From positions 1 to 64,000 of the forward strand of contig JADHXR010000007.1 of the NCBI GenBank assembly GCA_016782865.1: DNA of 64,000 nt. The letters are read 5' to 3'. Shown piece by piece: positions 26,847 to 35,408 of the stretch. The stretch is from Phycisphaerae bacterium. GTDB lineage: Bacteria; Planctomycetota; Phycisphaerae; Sedimentisphaerales; Anaerobacaceae. The position numbers and the translations under genes are program-made. The notes under the pieces were generated by a model that worked only from the letters and a program-made list of their open reading frames with translations, did not search any database and was not told the origin of the DNA. Each line of letters opens with the position of its first letter. The stretch's first letter is position 1.

Positions 26847-28090
26847 TGAATATGCACATTCTCTATCTGCACCAGTATTATGCGACACGAAAAGGAATGA
26901 CCGGCACCCGGTCATACGAATTTGCCCGGCATCTCGTGGGCAAAGGTCACCGTGTCACTATGATAACTTCGGGGCTGGCGAATAGGGAGTTTACCGTGCC
27001 CGACGGCAGACAATGCGCCGAGTTCGAAGCTGATGGAATTCACGTGGTTGCGATCGCCGCGGCCTACAATGATCCGCAGCTCGGCACCAATATGAGTGGC
27101 TGGCGGCGCATGCTCAAGTTCTATCAGTTTGCGCGATTGGCCGCTCGCTCCGGCAAAGGACTTGCCAAGCCCGACGTTGTCTTTGCCACGCACACTCCGT
27201 TGACTGTAGGCCTGGCCGGTCTTGCATTGGGCCGCTACTTCGACGTTCCGTTTGTGTTTGAGGTCCGCGATCTCTGGCCCGAGGCGCTCGTCAACGTCGG
27301 AGCTTTGAAAAATCCCGTCGGCATATGGTGGCTGCAAAGAATGGCGAGCAAGATATACGCGGGGGCCAGGCATATCGTCGCACTGTCACCCGGCATGAAA
27401 GAAGGAATTGTCAGTGCGGGCGTACCGGATGGAAAGGTAACTGTGATCCCGAACGCCAGCGATCTGGATCTTTTCAGGCCCGACACCGATGGTTCGTCGC
27501 AGCGCGAACGACTTGGACTGGGCGACAGATTTGCGGCGATCTACTTTGGTGCGATGGGGCTTGCGAACGGGCTTGACTATGTGATCGAAGGGGCCCGAAT
27601 CTTAGCCGAACGCGGCAACGACCAGATCGTGCTTGTGCTGCACGGCAGCGGAGGCAAGCGAGCCGAACTGCAAAAGATGGTGCGCGACTTGAAACTGACG
27701 AACGTTATCTTCAGCGACCCGGTGCCTGACAAGACCGAGGTCGCTCGGATCGTTGCCGGCTGCGATGTGTGCATGACCATCTACCGGGCCGCCAAAGAGC
27801 ATACATGGTCTCCCAACAAGATGTTCGACGCCCTGGCGGCGGGCAAAGCCGTTGTGATAAATGTTCCGGGCTGGCTGGGTGAGACTATCGAGAACAACAA
27901 CTGCGGTAGAAGCCTCGATCCGCACAGCCCTCAGGCGCTGGCCGATGTCTTGGAAGAACTTGCGGCTGACCCTCAGCTATGCCGCCAGATGGGCAAGAAC
28001 GCCCGTTCGCTTGCCGAGCGTGAATTTGCCCGAGACAAACTTGCCGACCGTCTCGAAACCGTTCTGCTGGAGACTCTGACTCATGCCTGA
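26846..28090 (+). CDS. Glycosyltransferase family 4, WbuB-like
   Basis: 414 aa from ATG 26846, which overlaps the preceding stop by one base. An open frame extends back to 26711 but would overlap the beta-helix gene by over 130 nt. MHILYLHQYYATRKGMTGTR, the FEVRDLWPEA segment and SPNKMFDALAAGKAVV resemble WbuB-type enzymes that add FucNAc-like sugars. With a GDP-fucose enzyme in the same operon, a deoxysugar donor is plausible but unproven. It overlaps the next gene by 8 nt. Confidence 0.87.
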   Translation: MNMHILYLHQYYATRKGMTGTRSYEFARHLVGKGHRVTMITSGLANREFTVPDGRQCAEFEADGIHVVAIAAAYNDPQLGTNMSGWRRMLKFYQFARLAARSGKGLAKPDVVFATHTPLTVGLAGLALGRYFDVPFVFEVRDLWPEALVNVGALKNPVGIWWLQRMASKIYAGARHIVALSPGMKEGIVSAGVPDGKVTVIPNASDLDLFRPDTDGSSQRERLGLGDRFAAIYFGAMGLANGLDYVIEGARILAERGNDQIVLVLHGSGGKRAELQKMVRDLKLTNVIFSDPVPDKTEVARIVAGCDVCMTIYRAAKEHTWSPNKMFDALAAGKAVVINVPGWLGETIENNNCGRSLDPHSPQALADVLEELAADPQLCRQMGKNARSLAEREFARDKLADRLETVLLETLTHA

Positions 28091-29123
28091 GCAAGCTTTG
28101 CCCTTTGTCAGTGTCATTATGCCGATTCGCAATGAGGCCAGTTTCATCGAGCGGGCGATCACGAGCATATTGGATAACGACTACCCTGCCGAGAAGGTGG
28201 AGATCCTCGTCGTCGACGGAATGAGTGACGACGGTACGAGGCAGATGGTGGAGAGACTATCTGAGGGCGATGGTCGAGTCAGGACGCTGGATAATCCGAA
28301 ACGAATTGTTCCGGCCGCGATGAACATAGGCATCAAGGCTGCGCGAGGCGACTTGTTCATCCGAGTGGACGGACACGCAGAGATTCCTGCGGATTTTATC
28401 ACCAAGTCTGTTGAGTGCCTGCGAGAACACCCGGACGCCTGGGTTGTGGGCGGTTGTATCGAAACAATTGCGCACGACTATACGGGTCGAGCGATTGCAT
28501 CGGCGATGCGATCGCCGGTCGGCGTTGGCAATTCAAGATTCAGGCTCGGAGATTACGAAGGCTGGGTCGATACGCTCGCCTTCGGTACGCACCACAAGTG
28601 GATCGTGGAGAAAATCGGCTACTTTGACGAAGAGCTGGTGCGCAATCAGGACGATGAATTCAACCTGAGAATAACTCTGGCCGGTGGCAAGATTTGGATG
28701 TCGAGGTCCATACAAAGCACGTATTTTTCGCGAGGGTCCTTGCGCAAACTCTGGCGGCAGTACTTTCAGTACGGTTTCTGGCGCATAAGGACTTTGCAGA
28801 AGCATAAGAGGCCTGCCGCATTCAGACAATTAGTTCCCTTGTTGTTGGTGCTGTCTATGCTATTATTGGTATTGGCCGGCTTGTTGTGGAGAGGACTTTG
28901 GATTTTGCTGGCAGTTGAAGCGGGACTATATTTGCTGGGACTCGCCGCCGGCGCTCTGGACGTTGGACGCAGGTCCGGCTGGCGGTTTGCCCCCATAGCG
29001 CCCTTGGTTTTGGTCATACTGCATTTTGCGTATGGATTAGGCTCGCTGTGGGGAGGTATCAGGTTTTGTGTGTTAAAGGGGCGCTGCATGAGAAGGCCCG
29101 AACAGATGCAGATGTCGAGGTAG
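28083..29123 (+). CDS. Glycosyltransferase family 2 with C-terminal membrane helices (ExoA-like)
   Basis: 346 aa. GT-A core: SVIMPIRNEASFIERAI at the N-terminus, nucleotide-binding VVDGMSDDGT, metal-binding-like RVDGHAEIP, then GYFDEELVRNQDDEFN as the ED/QDDE acceptor region. Two or three hydrophobic helices (about 245-330) follow and anchor it to the membrane. The layout matches ExoA-type succinoglycan glucosyltransferases. It overlaps the upstream gene by 8 nt and is followed after 10 nt by an aminotransferase-like gene. Confidence 0.88.
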   Translation: MPEQALPFVSVIMPIRNEASFIERAITSILDNDYPAEKVEILVVDGMSDDGTRQMVERLSEGDGRVRTLDNPKRIVPAAMNIGIKAARGDLFIRVDGHAEIPADFITKSVECLREHPDAWVVGGCIETIAHDYTGRAIASAMRSPVGVGNSRFRLGDYEGWVDTLAFGTHHKWIVEKIGYFDEELVRNQDDEFNLRITLAGGKIWMSRSIQSTYFSRGSLRKLWRQYFQYGFWRIRTLQKHKRPAAFRQLVPLLLVLSMLLLVLAGLLWRGLWILLAVEAGLYLLGLAAGALDVGRRSGWRFAPIAPLVLVILHFAYGLGSLWGGIRFCVLKGRCMRRPEQMQMSR

Positions 29124-29133
29124 CGAAGTTGCG

Positions 29134-30291
29134 ATGAAGAAAAGCGTTCAAGAATATCAGCGCCAGTTTGCCCGTTTCTTCGGTGCTGATCGGGCCTTTG
29201 TGTTTTGGAAGGGCAGAGTCGCGTTATACGCGCTGCTGCGGTCGCTCAACATCGGAGACGGTGACGAGGTCATCCTGCCGGGCTATACGTGCGTCATGAA
29301 CGTGAACCCGATCAAGTATGTCGGCGCCAGGCCGATTTATGTCGATATCGAGCCTGAGACATTCAATATGAATGTGAGTCTGTTGGAAGAGAAGATCACG
29401 GACAATACAAGGGTCATCATCGCACAGCATACGTACGGCTATCCCTGTGAGATGGATACGATCATGAACATCGCGCATAGCAGGGGCATTTCCGTTATCG
29501 AGGACTGCTGTCTCGCTCTCGGGTCGAGGTACAAAGGAAGAATGGTGGGGACTTTCGGCTTGGCCGGGTATTTTTCGTCTCAGTGGAACAAGCCCTACAC
29601 CACCGGCCTGGGGGGGGTGGCGATAACCAGTGACGCGAAACTTGCCGAACGGATAGAATCGCTGCGGGCCGATGAAATGTGCCCGCCGTCAGGCAGGGAA
29701 GTCTTTATGCTCAGTGCCCAACTGATGATCTACAGACTCCTGATCTACCCGAGAACAACAGCCTTGGCCCAGAGGCTTTTCAGGTATCTCGCAAGCAAAG
29801 GCGCCGTGGTGGGATCTTCGAGTGCGGGTGAATATGAACCGGTGAAGGCCGACGATTTCTTCAAAGGCTTCAGTGCTGCGCAAGCTCGCTCGGGTCTGAG
29901 ACGGCTCAAGAAAATTGACCACAACATTGCTCATCGCCTGAGCGTGGCGCTGCGCTATGACCGGCTTCTCGAGGACAAGGGCTTCAAGGGCAGAAACTAC
30001 GACGGCGGCATGATGCGACCAGTGATGGTGAGATATCCGCTGAGAATAGAAGAAAAAGCCAAGGCGCTGGAGCAGGCCGCGCGGGCGGGGATCGAGCTTG
30101 GGAGCTGGTTCGAATGTCCCCTGCACCCGATTGAAACACCCTTGGCATCTTACGACTACGAGATCGGGATGTGCCCCGAGGCCGAAAAGGCCGGACGCGA
30201 GGCGGTGAACCTGCCGCTACACCCGAGAGCAGATGAAGAGGCGGTCCGAAAGAGCGTTGATTTCATAACCGGCTTCACGCAGGCCGGCTGA
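29134..30291 (+). CDS. DegT/DnrJ/EryC1/StrS family PLP aminotransferase
   Basis: 385 aa fold-type I PLP enzyme. Asp124 (VIEDCC) would contact the pyridine nitrogen and Lys153 (SSQWNKPYTTGLGG) would form the Schiff base. VILPGYTCVMNVNPI and GARPIYVDIEPETFNMN are family hallmarks. Such enzymes convert keto-sugar nucleotides to amino sugars, supplying an amino-deoxy sugar for the polymer. It is the last gene of the plus-strand operon, ending 3 nt from the convergent WecA-like gene. Confidence 0.88.
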   Translation: MKKSVQEYQRQFARFFGADRAFVFWKGRVALYALLRSLNIGDGDEVILPGYTCVMNVNPIKYVGARPIYVDIEPETFNMNVSLLEEKITDNTRVIIAQHTYGYPCEMDTIMNIAHSRGISVIEDCCLALGSRYKGRMVGTFGLAGYFSSQWNKPYTTGLGGVAITSDAKLAERIESLRADEMCPPSGREVFMLSAQLMIYRLLIYPRTTALAQRLFRYLASKGAVVGSSSAGEYEPVKADDFFKGFSAAQARSGLRRLKKIDHNIAHRLSVALRYDRLLEDKGFKGRNYDGGMMRPVMVRYPLRIEEKAKALEQAARAGIELGSWFECPLHPIETPLASYDYEIGMCPEAEKAGREAVNLPLHPRADEEAVRKSVDFITGFTQAG

Positions 30292-30294
30292 CGA

Positions 30295-31455
30295 TCACTT
30301 CTGTTTGCGGATTGCTCCTCGAAGGCCTTCCATTTTCAGGTAACCTTTTCTCCAGACGATGATGCCTGAGACTGCGAACACGAGCAGATACATGATCAGG
30401 GCGTATCTGGCCCTTATCTTTGTTCTGAGGCTCAGGCCGAGTCCTATTAGTGCATACATAGCGGCTAGGCCGTAACAGATGGCGACGGTCTTGGTAAGTG
30501 GAATTCCTCTGTCGATCATCTGGTCATAGATGTGGCCGCGATCGGAAACGAATAGAGGTCTGTGATTGAGCAGTCTCCTGAGAAGCGCGACGGCAGTATC
30601 AAGAATAGGCAGGCCGAATACTACAACCGATGCGATCCACCACCGCACGGCCTTCTCGGCGAACAAGATCATAAGCGCCGCCACCACGAATCCGAGCAAC
30701 ATGCTTCCGGCGTCACCCATGAATATCTTCGCCGGGTGACGATTGAAGGGCAGGAAGCCGCATACCGAGCCGAGGAGTCCCAAACATACAATGACGCGGA
30801 CCGAATCGCCGCCGACCGTGCTGGAGGCCCATGTTCCCAGGTGGATGGCGAGCATCAATAAAGCCGCTGTGATTATAACGGTGACGCCCGCGCAAAGACC
30901 GTCCAGGCCGTCGAGAAGATTGAGCGAGTTTGTTGCGCCGAGGACAAAGGCAATCACAACGGGGATTCCCAGAATAATCTCGATGTTGTCCGCAATGTCC
31001 CATCCGAAGTAGGCATGCAGAAAACTAAGGCTCGGCCGGATGCCCGCTGCGACTAAAATGACGGCGGCAACGATTTGCCCGAGCATCTTCTGGTAGGGTT
31101 TCATATCCATTATGTCGTCGGCGAGGCCTATGAAGCAGGCAATTGAGCAGCCTGCCAGGACGCCGATGAGCCACCGGAATGTTTTGGGCAGATGCTCCTG
31201 GCCGCCGAGGCAATACATACCGACAAGCACCCCTGCGGTCAGCCCGACGAGAATGCCTATGCCACCGAGATAGGCGACACCTGCCTTGTGAGTCTTTACA
31301 AGGTTGTCAGGCTCATCCACAATGCCTAATCTAATCGCGATGTTCTTGCACAGCCAGGTAGCGACGAGTGCCGAAACGAACGAAAGTGCCAACACAGGCC
31401 AAAATTGCAGGACCCAGCTTATGGGCCTTTCAGGGCCTATGAGATTATCCAGCAT
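30295..31455 (-). CDS. WecA/TagO/MraY-family undecaprenyl-phosphate sugar-1-phosphate transferase
   Basis: 386 aa from ATG 31455; the frame extends back to 31548 but the added 31 residues are polar and unlike the family. About ten or eleven membrane helices. Catalytic motifs are present: LADDIMDMKPYQKML (DDxxD), NSLNLLDGLDGLCAG, FMGDAGSMLLGF and DRGHIYDQMIDRG. It primes polysaccharide synthesis by moving a HexNAc-1-phosphate to undecaprenyl phosphate. It is divergent from a second, structurally unrelated priming enzyme 140 bp away. Confidence 0.9.
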   Translation of the reverse strand: MLDNLIGPERPISWVLQFWPVLALSFVSALVATWLCKNIAIRLGIVDEPDNLVKTHKAGVAYLGGIGILVGLTAGVLVGMYCLGGQEHLPKTFRWLIGVLAGCSIACFIGLADDIMDMKPYQKMLGQIVAAVILVAAGIRPSLSFLHAYFGWDIADNIEIILGIPVVIAFVLGATNSLNLLDGLDGLCAGVTVIITAALLMLAIHLGTWASSTVGGDSVRVIVCLGLLGSVCGFLPFNRHPAKIFMGDAGSMLLGFVVAALMILFAEKAVRWWIASVVVFGLPILDTAVALLRRLLNHRPLFVSDRGHIYDQMIDRGIPLTKTVAICYGLAAMYALIGLGLSLRTKIRARYALIMYLLVFAVSGIIVWRKGYLKMEGLRGAIRKQK

Positions 31456-31595
31456 ATTTTGATCCCATATATCAAGAATTCTCCGGCCAAAGAGCCATTT
31501 GCGATTGTCTCCGAGCTTACCGGATGCAGCCGGACCTGTCCAGATCAATCGCCGAAGCGTTGACGTTGGGGCTGTTTGCGGATAAACTTGTTTCC

Positions 31596-32207
31596 ATGAG
31601 TCTTTTCAACGTTCTAAAACGCGGACTTGATATCCTGGTTGCGGTCTCGGCATTGATAATTTTGTGGCCGTTCTTGGTTGCGATAGGGCTGATTATAAGG
31701 CTCAGCAGCAAAGGGCCGGCTGTTTTCAGGCAAGAAAGGGCGGGCAGGAACGGCAGACCATTCGTATTCTACAAATTTCGCACGATGAGAGCCGATGTCG
31801 ATCCTTTCGGGCCGAGTCCCAAAATGGGCGATGACCCTCGACTGACAAGGATCGGAAAGTTCCTTCGCGAGTATTCACTTGACGAATTGCCGCAACTGTA
31901 TAATATACTGAAAGGAGATATGAGCGTTGTTGGGCCTCGACCGCTGTATCTCTCGCAGATACAAGAATGGAGTGAGCGGCAGAAGAAGCGACTGTGGGTT
32001 AGGCCCGGCTTGACGGGCTTGGCACAGATATCGGGACGCGGTCGGATAACCAGAGAAGAGAAACTTGAACTCGATGTCAGGTATGTCGAAACGGCGAGTT
32101 TGTCGGGCGACTTAAGGATTGTGCTGGCGACTATTACGCAGGTGTTCGGTCGAAAGGACATCTATGAAAAAAGATATTCGCAAACCGAATACACGAGAAA
32201 AGGCTAA
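31596..32207 (+). CDS. Undecaprenyl-phosphate sugar phosphotransferase (PglC/WcaJ-type monotopic transferase)
   Basis: 203 aa from ATG 31596; an in-frame ATG at 31524 would add 24 residues that do not match the family. One N-terminal re-entrant helix (LKRGLDILVAVSALIILWPF), then RQERAGRNGRPFVFYKFRTM, LREYSLDELPQLYNILKGDM with the catalytic Asp-Glu pair, and VVGPRPLYLSQ. These are hallmarks of the bacterial sugar transferase domain. It is small, like PglC, so it lacks the extra membrane domain of WcaJ/WbaP. It transfers a sugar-1-phosphate to undecaprenyl phosphate. Confidence 0.92.
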   Translation: MSLFNVLKRGLDILVAVSALIILWPFLVAIGLIIRLSSKGPAVFRQERAGRNGRPFVFYKFRTMRADVDPFGPSPKMGDDPRLTRIGKFLREYSLDELPQLYNILKGDMSVVGPRPLYLSQIQEWSERQKKRLWVRPGLTGLAQISGRGRITREEKLELDVRYVETASLSGDLRIVLATITQVFGRKDIYEKRYSQTEYTRKG

Positions 32208-32240
32208 AGCACAAAGGCACAGACGCAATACGACATAAGA

Positions 32241-33362
32241 ATGAAACATCTGACAAGAATAGAACAGTTGGAGCAATTAAGACGGGACGAAAGAATCGAG
32301 CTGGAACAAGTCACGGATCGGTTCGCTTTTCGTGGCAATGAGTACTACTTGTCGCTTATCGATTGGGATGACCCCGACGATCCCATACGCAAGCTCATCA
32401 TCCCCGGCCTGGAGGAGCTTGAGGAGTGGGGCCGGCTTGATCCGTCGGATGAAAAGTCCTACAGCATCATGCCCGGGCTCGAGCACAAATACAACTCTAC
32501 TGCGCTGTTGTTGGTGAGCAATGTCTGTGATGGTATATGCCGATACTGTTTTCGCAAACGGGTCTTCATCAATCCACGGAGCGAGTATCTGCAAGACCTG
32601 CCCGCGGCGATGCAATACATAAGGGAGCACGATGAGATAACCAATGTGCTGCTGACCGGCGGGGATCCACTGGCGCTTGCGCCGTCAAAACTCGAGATTA
32701 TCATCCGGCAACTGCGCGAAATTGAGCACGTGAAGATAGTCCGTATAGGGACCAGAGCACCGGCGTTCAATCCCTATCGAATTGTCGACGAGCCGGCCCT
32801 GCTGGAGACAATAGAGAAATACAGCACCGATCAGAAGAGAATATATGTGATGACCCACTTCGTTCATCCGCGGGAGTTGACGGATCCAGCAATCAAGGCA
32901 GTCGGTCTGCTGCAAAAAGCCGGTGCGATCACAGCCAATCAAACGCCGCTCATAAGAGGCGTCAATGACGACCCCGAGGTCATGGCCGAGCTGCTCGCCA
33001 ACTTGTCCTTTATTGGTGCGGTTCCTTATTATATTTTTCAGTGTCGGCCGGCTGTGGGAAACAAGGCCTATACGGTGCCGATCGAGGAAGGTTACGAGAT
33101 TGTCGAGCGGGCCAAGGCCCTTGTTTCCGGCCTTGCAAAGCGCATCCGGTTCGTGATGTCGCATTCGACGGGCAAGATCGAGATCGTCGGTAAGATGGGG
33201 GGTCTCGTCTATTTCAAATATCACAGGGCGGCCGACGACGTCGATAGCGGACGTTTCCTTGTTTTAGAAAGTAATCCGCAGGCTTATTGGCTCGACGATT
33301 ATGTGGAAATGATCCGGGATTATCCGGTCAATCTGCCGTACAGATCCTACGGCCCGCAATAG
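32241..33362 (+). CDS. KamA-family radical SAM aminomutase
   Basis: 373 aa. Radical SAM cluster cysteines Cys96, Cys100 and Cys103 (CDGICRYCFRKR). LLTGGDPLALAPSKL and RIGTRAPAFNPYRI match lysine 2,3-aminomutase/EpmB relatives. Lys312 (HSTGKIEIVG) occupies the PLP-binding lysine position. It is shorter than clostridial lysine 2,3-aminomutase (about 415 aa) and close to EpmB (about 340 aa). No EF-P lysylation partner (epmA) is nearby, so beta-lysine formation versus protein modification is undecided. A short copy of the GCACAAAGGCACAGA spacer word precedes it. Confidence 0.86.
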   Translation: MKHLTRIEQLEQLRRDERIELEQVTDRFAFRGNEYYLSLIDWDDPDDPIRKLIIPGLEELEEWGRLDPSDEKSYSIMPGLEHKYNSTALLLVSNVCDGICRYCFRKRVFINPRSEYLQDLPAAMQYIREHDEITNVLLTGGDPLALAPSKLEIIIRQLREIEHVKIVRIGTRAPAFNPYRIVDEPALLETIEKYSTDQKRIYVMTHFVHPRELTDPAIKAVGLLQKAGAITANQTPLIRGVNDDPEVMAELLANLSFIGAVPYYIFQCRPAVGNKAYTVPIEEGYEIVERAKALVSGLAKRIRFVMSHSTGKIEIVGKMGGLVYFKYHRAADDVDSGRFLVLESNPQAYWLDDYVEMIRDYPVNLPYRSYGPQ

Positions 33363-33391
33363 GGTCGGACTCACCTGATTTCGCATCTGAA

Positions 33392-34651
33392 ATGACAGCT
33401 AAAACTTACACCGTGATTTTGTTGATTGTGATTTGCCCCATCGCAGTCTCTGCGCTGGAGCCCGGCGAGATTCTGATCATAACAAATAAGGACATCGGCG
33501 AATCCGGGCGGATCGCTCGTTACTATTGCCAGAAGCGCGGCGTGCCGGAGGAGAATATTCTTGCGTTGTCCTTGGGCGCCAAGCTCAGCGATACGATCAA
33601 CAGGAACAATTACGAGAAGCAGCTTGGACAGCCGATTCGCAGGACATTCTTCAACGGCAAGCTCCTCGGAAAGATCAAATGCCTGCTCACGATTTATGGC
33701 GTGCCCACAAAGGTGGGCGGCCGGGGGGTCTTGGCAGGCCAGGGGGATGTGCTGAGAGGGCTAAAAGAATCCGCCGACAAAGAGAAAGAGGCAATCGAAC
33801 AGCTTGAGCAGAAGCGGCAGGAGCGTTCCCGTGCGTACAAGCTGCGTCAAACCGCACTGGCCAGATTGCAGCTCGGGATTGATCGCATCAACGGCAGAGA
33901 GACAAGCGCTTCGGTCGACAGCGAGTTGTCGATGGTTCTGTTCGAAGCTTATGATCTGTATCGGTGGCAGCCGAATGTGCTCGCCAAGAATGCCCCGGGC
34001 CCTAGTCTCAGAACTCTTATGGTAAGTCGTCTCGATGGGCCGAGCCCTGAAATAGCCAAAGGCCTTGTGGACAAATCCATGGCAGCGGAAGAGACGGGGC
34101 TAAAAGGCACCGCATACATCGATTCGCGGGGTCTCAACGGCAAGGATTTATACAGTCATTTCGACCGATCCCTACGCAATCTGGCGGCATTCACACGATC
34201 GCAAATGCAAATGCCCGCTAAAGAAGAGCGAACAGGAAAACTCTTTGCGCCCGGCTCCTGCCCTGAAACAGCTATCTACTGCGGCTGGTACAGCCTGAGA
34301 GAATACATCGACGCGTTCGATTTCGTCGATGGTGCGATAGGCTATCACATTGCGAGCTTCGAAGCTGTCAGCCTTCGCGACCCGAACAGTGGACAGTGGT
34401 GTCCGTCCCTGCTCAAAGACGGTATAGCCGCGACGTTGGGGCCGGTGGCTGAGCCGTACCTTCACTCATTTCCGGAGCCCAGAGCGTTCTTCGCAGAGCT
34501 GTACGAAGGCAAGTGTCTTGTCGAGGCTTACTACCGCACGAAACCGTTTAACTCGTGGCAGTTGCTGCTGGTGGGCGATCCGTTGTACATACCCTTCAAG
34601 AAGGTTCCTGGAAAGACGCCTGAGAAGGAGCCCGAGTCCTTAGCCCCTTGA
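33392..34651 (+). CDS. TIGR03790-family exported protein
   Basis: 419 aa from ATG 33392, which starts a clear signal peptide (MTAKTYTVILLIVICPIAVSA); the frame stays open to 33287, inside kamA, but that is not a likely start. LLTIYGVPTKVGGRG, GWYSLREYIDAFDFVDGAIG and GIAATLGPVAEPYLHSFP with LVGDPLYIPF near the end are the family's recurrent segments. TIGR03790 is uncharacterised, and to my knowledge occurs in genomes with exosortase/PEP-CTERM sorting, in line with the PEP-CTERM proteins at 43390-45155. A charged, coiled-coil-like stretch lies near 120-165. Its last 56 nt overlap the convergent vanZ-like gene. Confidence 0.8.
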   Translation: MTAKTYTVILLIVICPIAVSALEPGEILIITNKDIGESGRIARYYCQKRGVPEENILALSLGAKLSDTINRNNYEKQLGQPIRRTFFNGKLLGKIKCLLTIYGVPTKVGGRGVLAGQGDVLRGLKESADKEKEAIEQLEQKRQERSRAYKLRQTALARLQLGIDRINGRETSASVDSELSMVLFEAYDLYRWQPNVLAKNAPGPSLRTLMVSRLDGPSPEIAKGLVDKSMAAEETGLKGTAYIDSRGLNGKDLYSHFDRSLRNLAAFTRSQMQMPAKEERTGKLFAPGSCPETAIYCGWYSLREYIDAFDFVDGAIGYHIASFEAVSLRDPNSGQWCPSLLKDGIAATLGPVAEPYLHSFPEPRAFFAELYEGKCLVEAYYRTKPFNSWQLLLVGDPLYIPFKKVPGKTPEKEPESLAP

Positions 34652-35384
34652 CTCTTCGACCTCGTGAAACAAGCCTCCCCAGGTGGATCGTGACAACGAC
34701 TGCCACGATTGCTCCGATTGAAATGATCATATCCTGCACTGCGAAGTCTTTTCCGAGAATGACGGAGAAGAGTTTCACGGTCAGCACCAGCGCAAGCGGA
34801 GCGGCTAATGCTGCTGTCAGCCATTTCACGGCGTTCTGCCGAAGATGGTTTCTCGGCATGAAGAGACGAAGGCACTGGACCCAGAACGTGGTAAGAATTG
34901 CATATGCGAACAAATGAAATACGGCACTTGCGGCGGGCAGCAAGTCAGTCAAATCTGCTCGTGAAATATTGGCGACACCGAAAATAATTATGACCGTAAC
35001 AACCAGCCCGGCAGGCCAAAACGAAAGAACAGAAAACAAAACCAAGCCCGTAAATGTGCTTGTCAGGTCTGCGAGAAAGTCCCAGGCATCACAAGTGCGC
35101 TCCGCCGCATAGCTCTGGAGCCACTCGTCGACAATTCCGTACACAACCATTATTAAGAATACCCACCACGGTGAAGCTCTGCGCCAGTTCGCTTTTTTGC
35201 CGTCGCTGACAGTGAACCACAGCAGAAAGACCAGAATCAAGTACGCCAGAAAGTGGAGGCTCTTGTCGGAGATGTCGGATTCCTGCACCACTCTCGGGAC
35301 AGGTATATGCGCAAAGATGAAGAGCGCAGGCCAGTAGATGGCCAATAGGACTGTAGTTATCTTCTGTTGATGCGATAAAGTCAC
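34596..35384 (-). CDS. VanZ-like membrane protein
   Basis: 262 aa, about eight hydrophobic segments. IYWPALFIFAHIPVP, SDKSLHFLAYLILVF and the acidic YGIVDEWLQSYAAERTCDAWDFLAD are typical of VanZ-like proteins, which influence teicoplanin sensitivity in enterococci and are often found near polysaccharide genes. A second VanZ-like half (VFHLFAYAILTTF) suggests an internal duplication. The C-terminal tail RGRRVKGLRTRAPSQASF is basic and cytoplasmic. The 3' end overlaps the convergent TIGR03790 gene by 56 nt. Confidence 0.82.
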   Translation of the reverse strand: MTLSHQQKITTVLLAIYWPALFIFAHIPVPRVVQESDISDKSLHFLAYLILVFLLWFTVSDGKKANWRRASPWWVFLIMVVYGIVDEWLQSYAAERTCDAWDFLADLTSTFTGLVLFSVLSFWPAGLVVTVIIIFGVANISRADLTDLLPAASAVFHLFAYAILTTFWVQCLRLFMPRNHLRQNAVKWLTAALAAPLALVLTVKLFSVILGKDFAVQDMIISIGAIVAVVVTIHLGRLVSRGRRVKGLRTRAPSQASFQEPS

Positions 35385-35408
35385 TGAAACAACCTACAAG
35401 AATTCCTG

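Noticed and set aside
31560-31588. TTGACG-17-TAAACT promoter immediately before the sugar transferase ATG
   Set aside because: The predicted start would coincide with the ATG, so a normal transcript is not obvious; the match may be chance.
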